Assembly: GCA_026261815.1 (NCBI GenBank)
Contig: JAMPIT010000884.1
Span: 16,142,210-16,206,209 of the forward strand
From: Monarcha castaneiventris obscurior
Taxonomy: Eukaryota > Chordata > Aves > Passeriformes > Monarchidae
Direction: 5' to 3'
Length of the DNA stretch: 64,000 bases
Under the pieces are notes generated by a model. The model had not been told where the DNA came from. It searched no databases and saw only the letters and a program-made list of their open reading frames with translations. Below, piece after piece: positions 40,655 through 53,400 of this stretch. Within the stretch, counting starts at the first letter, position 1. Every line of letters starts with the position of its first letter. The translations under genes and the position numbers were made by a program.

Positions 40655-43012
40655 AAAGAAGCAGAGGTTTCACACAGGATGTTGGGGAAAATCCCAGCTG
40701 GGGAAATCCCAAACAATGTGTTTTATTTTCTTGCCCACTCAACCATTTTCAAAACAAAGGATTAAACGCTGGTGTTCCTAGGGTGGTGTGATTAAAGGCA
40801 ACCTATGACAGCAGCAGGAGGGTTGACAGGCCTCGGATTTCCCCTTGCCTGCAGGCTGGGCCAGCAGGCCGTGCTGCAGGTGGCAGGAGTGACAGCACTT
40901 GCTGCCTCATCTGTGCAGCTCAGTAGGGCAGCAGCTCGTTGAGTATGTTTCAAACCTTGTAATTCTTCCTGTTCTTTTGGTCTCTTGCTCCCAAATAGTA
41001 GTGCGAATAAAAATAGTAGTGGGAGAAAGCTGTGGTTACCCAGGGATGGGGGATCTCTCTGCTGTCAAAAGTCCAATCCCCGAGGATTTCTCACTTGATG
41101 CCAAAAGAAAAATGGATGTCTGGAAAGCAGCTGCTGGACTCTGGGACACAGGAGGTTGGCTCCCATCCAGCGCTTAGGAGACCACTCTTGCTACACTTGA
41201 TCATGGCTTTTTAGTTACACTGCAAACTTGTTAGTCCTCAATCTCAGTTAGGAATAAAGACATTCTGCTGTTTTATAAACTGTGAATGGAACAACGGGTC
41301 TAGGGAGAACTTTTATCTATTGCTTGCTTGGGCAAAGACCTACGCTGGCCATCCAAGATGAGTGCTCCTGCACAGATTACCTACACGTGACTAAGAAACT
41401 ACACCAGAAAAAGACCCTCTGACAAGTAAGCCCTGCCCCGGGAGCCCAGCCCGGCGGCAGCTGCTGCTTTCCTTTTCCTTTGATAACGAAAGTAGCCTTC
41501 AGAAGCCTCTGACCCTTTGCACAGGTGGTATTCCATGGCCACGAAGCTGCCCCACCCAGCCTTGGAGCAGAACCACAGCCCCATCCCAGCTCTTTGCCTT
41601 CCGAGAGGAGGTGAGGAACGGCACGGAAGTTACCGAGGTTGAGAGTGGACGTGCCCTCGGGAGCACAGGAAGAAGGACGTCTGGGTTCCTTGAGAAGCGT
41701 GCAGAGCCTCTTTCTGGCGGCAGCAGATATCTATTATCTTCTACAGCCCTCCTGGCTGCACTCGGCCTGGCTAAAGACAGTGAATGCAACTTGTCAGGAA
41801 AAATAACTAAGGGAAAGTCATGCCTACAACCCCCTGCCGTTGTGGCTTCCCTCATGTTTTATAGGGGTTTTTTGAAAAGTCCTCACCATCGGTGCTGTGA
41901 CAGCAATTAGCAGTTGCTGCCTACATTAGCAATTGCATTTTTAAGTCCTGCAAAAACCTAATCCTGTAAGGATTCTACCTCGCCACACATCTCTTAAGAA
42001 TTCCAGCAGGTCCTGAGTGTATCTTCCTGCTTTAAATCCTAAGCAGGAATAGAGCAGTTACCAGGAAAACGATCCTAATAATTGGCAATGGGTGAAAGCA
42101 GCAGTACTGGCATGCAGCTGCATCTCCTCCTGGAGCCACAGGGAAGAAGGGAGCCTCATGCTTCATTTCATAGCTATTACTTGAGGGATGTGATGAAGAG
42201 TTGCCTCCTTCCATAGCCTGCACCCTTTTACACAACACTCCAAATAAGGAACGAAAAAAACCCTGCTCCAGAAGCCAGCTCCGGACAAAGTGCTATTTTG
42301 CCTTGGCACCTTGGGAACAGTGTGGATGCCCGTGGATACCAGGAAAGTGGATAAACAAGTATTTCCTAACCTGCTGAGTGTGTGGTGCTTTTCTGCATGT
42401 CTCATGTACAGGAATCACGTGGCTTTCTGTAAGCAAAAGATAACATCTCCTTTTTATTACTCACATTTTCTATACAAATATATGATCCATATTGCTCAGA
42501 TACCAGAAACGAAAGGATATTAAGAAACCCACAGCAATTTCTCAAAAGAAATACACTTTGGACAGAAGGGAGAGAGGATGGCTACTTGGGGCAGTGCTGA
42601 CTTACCAAGAAAAAGCTAACACTTTGAGGAAACAGAAGCTTCTCTTCAGTTCCTTGAAATTCACATACTTGCATGTCATTTTTTCCCCCACTAACACCAT
42701 TCCCAGCTGGAAGCCACCCGGTGGATTGACCAACATGACTCAAAGCTGAATCAGAATTGGTTCAGTCTTTTTTGTAGAATCCCAGGAATTTTAAAAAGCA
42801 CCCTAAGGTCAGGCACCCTTGGCATGCCCTGTGGAGCAATCCAAAGCCTGAGCGTGGCATCGGCACCGTGACTGGGCATGTTAGGAAGAAAAGTGTGACA
42901 GAAAGGACACCTGTACTGAATACCAGGTAAGCATTGCTCTAAACAGAGCTATGTTGAAGTGTAAGGCTGTATTAAATAGGAATTAGTTGAAGTAGGACTG
43001 TGTTCCTATACC

Positions 43013-43330
43013 TGAAAGGAGGTTGTAGCAAGGTGGGGACCGGCCTCTTCTCCCAGGCAACAAGTGACAGAATGAGAGCACCAAGTCTTAAACTGCACCA
43101 GGCGAGGTTCGGATTGGACATCAGGAGGGATTTTTTCACAGAAAGGTGATTGGGAATTGGAAAGGGCTGCCCAGGGAGCTGGAGGAGTCACAGTCCCTGG
43201 AGGCGTGTAAGAAAAGCCTGGATGTGGCACTCAGTGCCGTGCTCTGGGTGATGTGGTGGTCTCTGCTCACAGGTTGGAGTCGATGATCTCAGAGGTCCTT
43301 TCCAACCTAACTGGTTCTGTGATTCCGTGA
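43013..43330 (+). mobile_element. CR1 LINE 3' fragment, plus strand
   Basis: It runs from GAAAGGAGGTTGTAGCAAGG through the typical GGGCTGCCCAGGGAGCTGG and GATCTCAGAGGTCCTTTCC blocks to the terminal TTCTGTGATTCCGTGA. It is a 5'-truncated avian CR1 tail of about 320 bp, only mildly diverged. It ends about 165 bp before the minisatellite. Confidence 0.93.
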
Positions 43331-43494
43331 TGTTAAGCCCATAAAACGATCTTAAACGAAAATCTGCATTTATTTGGCAGGGAGGGAAGTGGCTGTACAT
43401 GGGGCATGAGGAGCCTTTGGCCAACCAGCACCAGGTCGGGACCCATCACAGTTCCAGAGGGAGGATCGCTGTCGGGAGGGCTTGCGCCGGGGCT

Positions 43495-43800
43495 CGGCCC
43501 GGGGGGATCCCGAGGCCCGGGCGGATCCCGAGGCCCGGGGCAATTCCCGAGGCCCGGGGCAATTCCCGAGGCCCGGGCGGATCCCGAGGCCCGGGGCGAT
43601 TCCCGAGGCCCGGGGCAATTCCCGAGGCCCGGGCGGATCCCGAGGCCCGGGGCAATTCCCGAGGCCCGGGGCAATTCCCGAGGCCCGGGCGGATCCCGAG
43701 GCCCGGGGCAATTCCCGAGGCCCGGGCGGATCCCGAGGCCCGGGGCAATTCCCGCGGCCCGGGCGGATCCCGAGGCCCGGGGCGATTCCCGAGCCCTCAC
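43495..43800. repeat. GC-rich minisatellite of 18/19-bp units, about 16 copies
   Basis: Two unit types alternate: A, CCCGAGGCCCGGGCGGAT (18 bp), and B, CCCGAGGCCCGGGGCAATT (19 bp; B' has GCGATT). Units start at 43509, 43527, 43546, 43565, 43583, 43602, 43621, 43639, 43658, 43677, 43695, 43714, 43732, 43751, 43769 and a truncated one at 43788. The order is ABB AB'B ABB AB AB A'B', a 56-bp higher-order repeat that degenerates to a 37-bp AB repeat. Each unit carries the palindrome CCCGGG. The open frames of 100-270 codons over it on both strands are artefacts of stop-free GC-rich sequence. Confidence 0.95.
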
Positions 43801-44480
43801 GCGCGCGCGGCCGTTGGCGGGCCCGCAGGGGGCGCGTGCCGCCCTTCCCGCCCGCGAGGCGGGGCCGCATCGGCCCTCAAATACCGGAGAGGCGCGGCCG
43901 CGCTCGCCGAGTGCCGCCGGCTCACGGTCAGCTCCTGCTCCGCTCCCGGTGAGTGCTGCCGGCTCACGCTCCGCTCCCGGTGAGCGCCGCCCCTGCCCGC
44001 CGGCCCCGGGAGCGGCTTGGCGGGGACACCGCGCTGGGCGGGAAGCTGGCGGGGCTCGGTGCGGCGCGGGCCCGCCCGGGGAGCGGCGGTGGCCGTGGCG
44101 GGGCGAGTCGGTGCCGGGCCCGCCGGCTCCCGGGCCGCGGGGCATCAGCGCCGGGTGCAGCTCGCAGCCTGGGGGGTGAAGTGACCCCGCGGGGGGCCCT
44201 GTGCGCGTTCTTCTTTCTCTCAGGGGTGCTGGAAACTCCTCTGCCTCCCGGCCGTTCTCCCGCTCCCTTCTGCCCGCCGAATCCGGCCTTGCCTTTCGGC
44301 GGTGCGGTCGTTCCTTCCTTCGCTGTTTCCTGCTCGGTCGCTGCCGCTGTCCCGCTCCTCGCCTGTGCTGGAGTGATCCCTGCGCTCCGCTCCGCCAGCG
44401 ACTGCGGCCCCTCTGCAGCTTCCCCTGGCCGGACTGAGCCTCTCCGCGCCTCCCCCTCTTACCGCGAACCCTCCTCCCTC
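43790..44480 (+). promoter_or_regulatory. BID: CpG island, probable BID promoter
   Basis: About 700 bp of very GC-rich, CpG-dense sequence, including GCGCGCGCGG near 43800 and many CCGCC/GGCGGG boxes. It is by far the strongest CpG island in the window. It lies upstream of the BID coding exons in the right orientation, with splice donors at 43949 and 43980. No clear TATA box is seen. Assignment to BID rests on position. Confidence 0.75.
43870..43948 (+). other. BID: Probable noncoding first exon of BID (5' end uncertain)
   Basis: The strong donor CCCG/gtgagt (gt at 43949) lies within the CpG island. A duplicated copy, CCCG/gtgagc (gt at 43980), lies 31 nt downstream. The transcription start is unknown; 43870 is only nominal. 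There is no ATG in the last 80 nt of the exon. Mammalian BID also has a noncoding first exon with a long first intron (family knowledge). Confidence 0.4.
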
Positions 44481-47400
44481 CCGCTCAGGTGGCATTTCAT
44501 AAAGCCACGGAAAGTTCTCTCTTGCCTTTGGAGTACGTGGTAAAGCGCAGCATCTCGCCCTCGGTTCCTGGTGGGAGTTGTCAGGAGCGGTATTGGCCGG
44601 GCAGGGGAGAGGAAGGAGTTAATCCTGTAGTGGCGACTCCAGAGGGACCCGCGCTCGCCTCAGCCTTCCAGCAACAGAGGGATGTGGGAGTGGCAGCTCC
44701 AGCGAGAAAGCAAGGCAAGGAAGGGTTTCTAACAGTTTTAGGAAGAGCAGGTGATTGATACAGATGAGTCAATTCACTGTGAGCTTTTTCTCCGCTCTTC
44801 GCCTTTCCCAAAGCTGTAGGTGTGAGTGGCTGCCTGTGGAGGTGCTGAGCGCCTCTGGCTATCCTTCGTTTCCCGTGAGCTGCGCTCACGTTCCCGTGAC
44901 ACAAGGCCGTGTTGGATTCAGGGTGAGTGAAGGCTGGAGCAGGAGCCTGGGTAGTGTGTGAAATGGAAGGGAAAGGAGTGAGCAGGCCCCCTTCCTCAGA
45001 AGGGTGTTTCTGTGAGTTATGTGCTCTGGTGATGGTCTCTGTACCTTGGAGTGACAGTGGCTCTGAAACTGGTGGGTTTGGCGGGGGATATTCTTGTCTT
45101 CTTTTAAACGACAATATTTTGTAGCTTTAACTAAAAAAATAAAGAAGGTACAGTGCCTCAGAGTTATTTAAATCACTGAATTCAGAAAGTCAATGCTTAT
45201 TTCAGAAGTGGTGAACTTACTTTATGTCTCGTGGGGTATCTGGGCCATAATCTTGTCATGAGATACTTGTTATCTGTTCAAAATGGTTAAAATGTTTGAT
45301 GGAGGAAGGAGCAAAGTGGTTCCCCAACAGGAAATTATTTTTGAAGGTTTTGGTTTGGTTTGTTTTTTTTGGTAAAGGACTTTTTGCAAAAGTCCAGGTG
45401 GGGAAGAGTGGTTTTTAGTCTGTTGTAACTTTTTGTCACTAATCAGACTGAAACTGTTTTCACCTGCCTTTGGAAGCATAACATCTTAAAAGGCGCTATT
45501 TAAAAAGAAGGGGTTTTCTGTGTGGGGTTTTTTTTTCCTTTCTTTTTCAACTTATCTACATGAGTTTAGTGCTGTTCAGTGTCTTCTTTAGGATAACTTT
45601 GCAACACCTCTTCCTGGAGATCTCCTCTGTGCCACTGGTGTTACACAAAAACACTGGGGGAAGGCATTGTATAAAAAGTAGCATTCTAGCGCTGCGTTAT
45701 TCCCTTGGATTTCTGCAACTTGTCTCTTCCCGTTTTCTTGTCTGTCATTACAGGTAACTGGCAGGGCTTAGGGGCCTGCTGAGGCAAAGCATTTCCATTG
45801 TGCATGTGCAGAGTGTAGCAGGTGATTGTAAAGCTTGTGGATAGGCTGCCCTGTACCAAGAGGGGTTGCTGTGAAAAATCTCCCCTTCCGATTTGTCAGC
45901 ACCTTCTTGTTTGCATCTGGTGACATTTGCTGAATTTAGGAAGAAAAAAGGTGACTGGTTTTTGGTTAGGTGGTTTTGTTGGGTTCCTGCCCTCCCGATT
46001 TCTTAAAACCAGATTAGGCCAGCTGAGACTGTGAGTTCAGCTCAGTTTCTCACTGTGCACAGGCAGCACCACAGTGTGCAACACTCCACCAGGGCTGCCT
46101 GTGCAGACCTGGAGTCTGTGCTCCTGGGATCTGGGCATGCCTGTGCCCAGAACCAGGACACTACACCTCTGGATAATGTGGGGGCCTTGTAAAGGAGCTC
46201 AGTGTGGCTTTTTATTTCTGTTAGATCCTAAACCAGTAAGAACTGTGACATAATTTGGGAATTATATGGGGTGTGTTTGTATTCACTGAACATTCTCACC
46301 TGAGGTCATTTGTGCCATGCTTCCCTATTTATTTTAGCTGTGTAACAGGATGACAGGAGTCATCCACACTCAGCAGGAGTCTGAGGAGCTGACAGATGAA
46401 ACAGATTTTTTTTTTCTGTAATAGAATGAAAATGTTTATAGCAGGCAGGCAGACACACAAATCAGTGACTGTCACCTTTGAAGACCTTCCTGGAGCAGCT
46501 TGGTGCTTGGAAGTCATTGGATGGGAGAGAAGGGACTGTCTCTTATAACTCTGAACAGGTTTCTGTGCCTGGTGCAAGGACTGGTGGTGTGACTGTGGAC
46601 AAGCAGTTCGAGGTGTTGGCTCCTTGATAAAGCAGCTCCTCTGGCCTCTGGGTATGAACTCCCCAGCAGGAAGGAGCCAGCCTGGCCTGTGGTTTCTCTG
46701 CTGAGGGGGATTGTGTGCAGATGGGCAGGTTTCATTTTCACTGCTTAGCAGTTCCTAGATGAGTGAAAGAGCAGAATTTACTATCAGTTTTGGGATGGTT
46801 TTTTGGTTTGTTTTTTCTCTCAAGAAGCCACCTTTGTTTTTTTCTTGGCTTGCTATGGCTTTTTGTCTGTGTCATATTGCAGAGTTTTGGGGGCTGGAAT
46901 TACCTGCGTGTCTGTGTGCTGTGCAAAGCCAAGTACATGCAAGTATTTCTAATTAGTGAGTGGAACTTGTGGCTTAGCTGAAGGGGCAAAACTCTTGGAA
47001 CTCTGAGCCCTTTTTAGTTTTGGATGGCTTTCCTTGGGGTTGGAGGAGGTTGCAGGGGGCTGAGTTTAGCTTTAATTAAAGCTTATCAGTTATGATTACA
47101 GCATGTGCATAGGTGGTCCCTTCCTCAGAGATTTTACAAGTCTGATTTTTTTTGACCCAGACAAGATAGGAAGGATATAGGGAAAGTAGGGGTAAAATGT
47201 AGAAAGAAATGTTGAGTCACACAGTGTCCAACGACATTTTTTAAGTTTGGTAGCAATCTCTTCAGCTTCTGTGATTGCCTGGATTTGTACCAGATGTCTG
47301 TAGTGAGCCATGTTCTGACATCCTGCTGTCTATACCCCACCTATACTGGGAAGAGAGCAGGACTCTGGAGCTGCCATGAAGCACCTCCTTGCACCTGGAT

Positions 47401-50400
47401 GAGATGGCAGGGATTGCCTCCTGGGTGCTTTTTGAAGCAATTGCCCAGTGTAGAGCACAGGGCTGTGTTGATGTCTCTTTCACACCCTTCCTGGCAAAAG
47501 CTGCTCCAAGAATCCTTCAGCCTCCTCCCCTTGAGTAGCCCCATGGCTGGGAGCATTGTTATCACTGCCTTGGGCACTTGGTAACTTCTGCTGTTGATCC
47601 AGTCTGCTGTTTTTCCTGTCTCTTTGCACCACAGTGGCACTGCTTGGAGATGCTTCCTGGCCCTGGTGGGCTTTGGCTGGACTGGCCTTGCTGGCAAACA
47701 TGAGGAAAGGGCTGTACCCCTTCATGCATTATGGGAATTCTGCTCTTTCTCCCATGAGAGCAGTGTCATTGTGGCTTTAAACTCCTCCTACCTCAGTAGC
47801 TTGCTCCCCACTTTCCTTTAAACTCTCAGAGCTTTTATTCAGCATCACTGAAGTACGAGCAGGGGAATTGGGCTGTGTGTGCAACTGTGGCACACGTGGA
47901 TGTTGGATTTTTGTTTAAATGTCTGCAAACCTGCTCCATTTCCTGGTAAAGTGCTGTGGCTGTGACCTTTGGCCAGCTCATAGTGCTCTTACTGCTGTTT
48001 ATGGAATGGGCAGTACCCAGGTCTCTCAAACATTTTGGGCCATTTCCTTCATCTCCTTTCTACTTTCTTTGGTAAGTGTAGCTTCTGGTATTTTGGTGTA
48101 ATTACTGTAATACATTTAGGTTGACAGCTACATGAAACAAATCCACTTAGATCAGCAGTTGCTATATTTGGGGTTTATATGCTCTTCCTGTGTTTCAACA
48201 TCAACCTGTTCCTCCTAAGGTAGAACTGAAAGTGAAATAAATGGTTTTGCTCTGTTTCGTGCACAGTCATGTGTTTTCTCCTAGAAAAAAAGACATTTTT
48301 TCACTGTGCTTGTAGACCTACAGCTAAGAGAGCCCGTAGGTGTTGAGTGGAAGAAGCAACGTGCTGAGGCATCTCCTGTTTGCCTGGCACTAGGAAAGGT
48401 GTACTCCTGGAGGCACTTATTTCCAGTTTTCCTGTCACAGTTTCCAAATGGGTCCTGCGGCGTTTCTTTGAGAGGGAGTATTTTCTTAGCTCTGTATCAT
48501 TGTGAAAGGTGTTTAAAAGAGATGATGATTTCTTTTATGCTCACCGTGTATGAGGTGCTGCTGCCAAACTGCTTTGATCAGGATTATGAATGCTGCTTTG
48601 AGTTACCATCATTTTTGGCTGCCTGGTTTGATGCACAACTTTCTCTTGGAGGTTCTTGAGGATTTCTGGGCTCCTGTCACAAGAGATTCCTTCAAGATTA
48701 TCTTGATTTCTTTTTTTTTTTTTTAATATTTTTGTACTGGCTTCATCAGTTTAACTGTCATGGTGGGAATGGAGGTTGCAGTGCAACACAGTGGGAGAAG
48801 GGAATCAAAGGATCCGTGTCAGATTTTCCTTCTGGGAATTGTCTCTGTCTGTGCTGGTGCACAGTTGTTTCATAAAAGTGAGGAGCAAAAGATACATCTC
48901 TGATACACTTGATGTTTAGGAGGAGGGGAGCCCATTTAAAATTCACTTTCGTGTTTTGGAAAAGCTGTCAAATACTGACACAGGGTTGTGGATGCTCTCA
49001 GAGCACATGAGCGTGCAGCTGTGAAGGTTTGTCTTTGTATCCCTTCCTCTAGAAATGCTTTGGGTCTTTTTTATGATGAATGTTCAGAGTCTGAGAGGGT
49101 GAGCAGGCTCCACTGAAGTCATTCTGGGCAGCACTAGCTGTGAGAATTCCCTTGACAGTAAATTGTCCAGTGCTCTGAACTGTTGCTTAGCAGGTCCTCG
49201 AGTGCCATCCTGGCTGTTGCCTCAACACCCTTGTTTTACCTAAGCAGGGAGCTCCTGAAGTGCTGAACTGTTGTTCTTTGGATGTGTTATCTCCCATGGG
49301 CCACTCTGATCCAGTATTTAAACTTCACACTGAAGCATCTTCACAGCTTCTTTTTGTTCCAGAAAACAATACAGATATTCCTGGTGCTTGCCAGTCTAGA
49401 GAGGGAGTTCTTGTCTACTCAGATGGCCTGAAGGTAACCAAAGGCAGAGGGAATGTAGCTGTTAGGGGCCACCTGTATCCATACAGCTGTCTCTTTGAAT
49501 TCTTTTTTAAATTACTTCTGACCAGTTTCTGGTTTTGCTTATCTAACTTGCCAGTCAGGCAAAGGAAAGACAGATTTACATTCCTCTTTACTGTTGGTAT
49601 CAGCTGTGAAATGCATCCAAGTTGCAAAATGACGTGGCATTCCTGATTTTCTGACTGATGGGTGGTCCGTGCTCATGCTGGCACAGAACAGCAGTACCTA
49701 AGTTAAAACTAAAATCAGGAGGACTCTCTTGTCCTGTAGGTGGCATGGCAGTTCTTGTATCCAGTGCCACTTTCTGAGGTCTTATGGCTGGCAGAGCCTG
49801 CCCAAGTGGCACCTGCGCCCGTCAGAGCACTGTTGCCAAGTGCTGAGACTGTGTCTGCTGCAGGAACTGAGCACTTTGTTGCTGCTCCAGTGTAAAAGCA
49901 GCTTTGCCAGAGTGCAAGGGTCCAGTGCCCATGGCCCAGCTGGGGCATGCTCTAAAGCCAGAAGCAAGTCTTGCGTTTCTCTGGTTGGGCACTGTCACTT
50001 GCACATCCAGTGATGGCTGGGGTTTGTCCCACTGCTGCCTGCTCTCAGTCTGGTTGTCCTTCCTTGGGAATGTCAAAACACTGGAGCTGTGATTCCTCAG
50101 CCCTTCCTGCTTTTCTGTCATTTCCAAGAAGCAAACGTAAGAACTGCTTGCACATGCTGTGCTGTTATAGCAGGGGTCTGCTGCAGCTGCTGGGCTGAAA
50201 TAGTCGGATTTGGAACAGGAAGCTAACCCTGTAAAGACCAGCAGTCTTGTGTGATTGATAGTGGTGATGGTGCTTTTTCATCAGGATTTGCTCTGCTCCC
50301 GCCAGCCAGGTCCCGAGAAAAGGTAGAAGTATTTTCCTAATCCTACCCAGGAGGTGAAGTGCAGGGCGAGCTTACCTAGCCAGAGCTACTTTGCGCAACA

Positions 50401-53400
50401 CCAGAGGGGAAAAACAGCCCAGTACCAGATCCAAGAAACTGTCTGCACTCCGAGAGCCAAGATCCAAGTCCTGCCCTTGCCTCTTAGGCGTGCCTATGCC
50501 CAAAACACAGAGATGTGGAAATTCAGTTTGGGTCCAGCTGTAGTTGGCTGAATTCACATTCCAGCTGCTGGCTTCCTGCTGACTCAGTTTCAGCTCAGCT
50601 GTGTCTGTAGGCTGGCTTCTGAAGAATAAAGTGTTGTCATGCTGCCTCTGTCACTGATCTGATACAGAAACCACACTGATGGAAAGTTCCTGCCTACCTG
50701 TTTTTTTAAGAGCATTAGCAGTGTGGCAGTGTTCCTTCTTACTCATGTGCTGTGTGTGGGCTGGTCACCAGAGCTTTTTGAGCCAAATGAGAAGAGTGGT
50801 TGTTGAGGGATTTGGATGTTTTTCCTCCTAAGAAGTCAAAGTACTGCCCCAGTAACCAGAAGATTGCTGTAATTCATGTCATCATGAAATGGCAAAAGAC
50901 CTTCAGGAACTTAAATAAATTTTTATCAAAAAGGCCGACTGGCACCTTCCTTTTAGAATTGTCTCTAATAAAGTTTTTCTTCCAAAAAGGAAGATAAACC
51001 CCCTTTAAACAAAGTGTGCAACATATTTCTAAGCCAGAATACACAGCTGAGAGTGCTTGGTATCCAGGCTGAGATGATAATTCTGTACTAAAGCAGCATA
51101 AAGAAGCAAAGGTAAAAATGCCCCAGCTAAGGCAGTAGTAAGTATTCAGCATGTTTCAGTGTACATTTGCATCAAAGGTATGAGGAGTAATCGTGCTGGT
51201 GGTGGGTTTTGTTTTCCCTTGCTGGAGTGATTGGTAGTGGCATTATTTGCATCCTAAAGAAGGATGCAATCTGAAGCTGAAAGGAAGAGACACAAAAGCT
51301 GAAAACCTCAAACAGTCGGCTGTCATGCTTAGGAGCATCAGGGAGAGGTTGTCCTGGCTGGATTTTAAGTAGTCTCCTGCTTCCTGAGGAACAGGGCATC
51401 TTTCCTAAGCACCTGGCAAATAAACTGCAAGTGACTTGGGGAGGAGGCGTGTCCTCCTCTGGGCCACTGAGCTGCTGGCATCTCCAAGTATTCTCCTTGT
51501 GGCTTGTCAGTTTTGCCAGTTCCAAAATGAGCTCTTGATGTTGTATCCTCCCTCAAAATGAATGGAAAATACCCGTAGTTTGGAAGCAGTGTTCCCTGGG
51601 GAGGGGAAAGTCCTGAGGCTCTCCAAGCCAGTAGCTTTGGTATTAAACAGATGTACTAAACCATGGCTGTAGTTTCACAGCTCTGTGTGTGTGCATCCAT
51701 ATGTGCCCAGAGGGTCTCGTTGAGCCCATCCTTCACCTGGCTTAGACATTGCAATGTCCCTGTTCTCCCACCACCCTGCTTCTCTTTCCAAAGCCTAGAA
51801 ACAAATTCTACTTCAGGAGTGCTGTGAGTCGCAAATGAGGCAAAATCTTGGAGCGTTCTGAACACTGTTACAGGCTGGCAAATCCTCTGCAGAGTAAGGA
51901 GTGATGGGGACAGGTTTTCTGTGGTAATGAGAACATCCTATTTACTCAGCTCTGTCGGTTTTGCACACCAACAAGATATCTTCCGTGGGCTGTTCAGTTC
52001 CTGTTGGGTTTATGGGCTAAAAGTGGAGCACTGTGGAGTGATGGGGCTTTCTTTGGTGACTTTGGCCTTTGGGTGATGTGGTATTTGCTTACATTCATGA
52101 CTTGAAGCGCTGCAGAAAACAGTGGCACAGCTCAGAGTATCCTCAGGTAAGGAGTTTCCTTAAGTCTGTGATGCTGTTCCTGTTTCTTTATTTTCCAGTA
52201 GTGACTGGTTATGTAAAGTAGTTGTGCCTGTGGCAAGTTCTCATGAAGAGAGTGAAATAGAGTGGTTATAGCTTAATATGTGGATTTAAAATGTCAGGAC
52301 AAGTCAAATGCTTGGTTTCCCTGCCTGTAAAATGATGCCTTGCTCTGTAAAAAGCTCTGCAGCTCAGCAGTGAAACATCTGCCTACAAGACAGGTAAGTG
52401 CCACCAGGAAGGGACAAACAGGGACTGCTTTATTTCTTCCAATAATGATGTCATCCTGAGTGCCACAGCCAAAGTTCTTACCTTTCAGCTGCCACACAGG
52501 GAAAGCAATGCTCAGGTTGGAAGTTTTTGACTCCACAGTGACTGATCCTTTATTGTGGTTTCTGCTTTGGAGACTTTAAGTGCTCCTAAGTCAAACGTGA
52601 GACATAAAGATAAACATCTTGACAGCTCACACAATAGGTCCATTGACTGTTGGGTATTTGTATGGGAGGTGTCTCAGAATTCAGACAGTATTAAAGGAGT
52701 CAGTCCTACAGGCTTGTGGCTTCCCTGCTGAAAAGTGTTTTCCTCACCAGACAGTGTCTGCTAGAGCTGAGAATAGCAACTCCCAGGCAGAGCTGTGTGG
52801 AGAGGTGAAGAATCTGAGGGGAAGTGATGGTAAGCAGAGGCACTGTTTGTGGGGTGGCTACTTTTCTGAGCTGTCTCGAAGATGTAGCACAAGTGTGGAG
52901 ATGACAACTGATTTGTAGGGTGGTTTAGCACTGCTGCTGCAGGGATTCTGGGCCCTACTGCTGTTATGGCAGCCCTGAGAGCTGTTGGGAGCTCCCCCCA
53001 GCAGACAACCCCAGGCTCCTGGCTGAAAAATTCATGCTTGCAGTGTTTGCCCTTGCCATCCTCAGTACGTGGGAATGGTGTGGCAGGGAGGATTCAGTCG
53101 GGTCTCTCCAGCACAAGGGCCTTCCTCTTTCCCCAGGGTGGCATGGCACCATCACCAAGGGCTGTGGGAGCAGTGCCATACAGTGTGTGAGGCTTTCCCT
53201 TTGGATTACCCCTCGCTGCCTGATGTGGGAGGAGCTGAGGTGTGGAACAGAGGCGTGGAGTGCCGACTGTCTTGCAGTCCTGCCTCTCCCTCTTTGCCAC
53301 CCTGCAAACTTGCAGTGCCATCTCTCCTTAAGGTCTGGAGGTTCTGGCCCTGCTTGCTGTTGCCTCTAGTGTTGCCACCCCTCACTGGGGGACTGCAGAT

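Larger units (their letters stand above)
40211..43494. other. MICAL3-BID intergenic region
   Basis: It contains a 25-nt T-run (40630-40654), a moderately GC/CpG-rich patch without recognisable genes (about 41420-41720), and a CR1 3' tail (43013-43330). I see no other gene. Confidence 0.6.

Noticed and set aside
41420..41720. GC/CpG-richer patch in the intergenic region as a promoter
   Set aside because: CpG density is modest, no exon or donor follows convincingly, and the strong island at 43.8 kb explains the BID promoter. An unrecognised old repeat is also possible.
43495..43800. Regular repeats resembling a CRISPR array
   Set aside because: There are no unique spacers: units are contiguous, 18/19 bp and nearly identical, and the setting is a vertebrate genome. 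It is a minisatellite.
43333..44179. Several long open frames (100-270 codons) on both strands over the GC-rich repeat
   Set aside because: They translate the 18/19-bp minisatellite in all frames (Gly/Pro/Arg repeats); stop codons are simply absent from its composition. Not evidence of a gene.
47100..47725. Minus-strand frames suggesting a retroviral or LTR remnant
   Set aside because: I could not match any block to a known retroviral protein or LTR end; not supportable from sequence alone.
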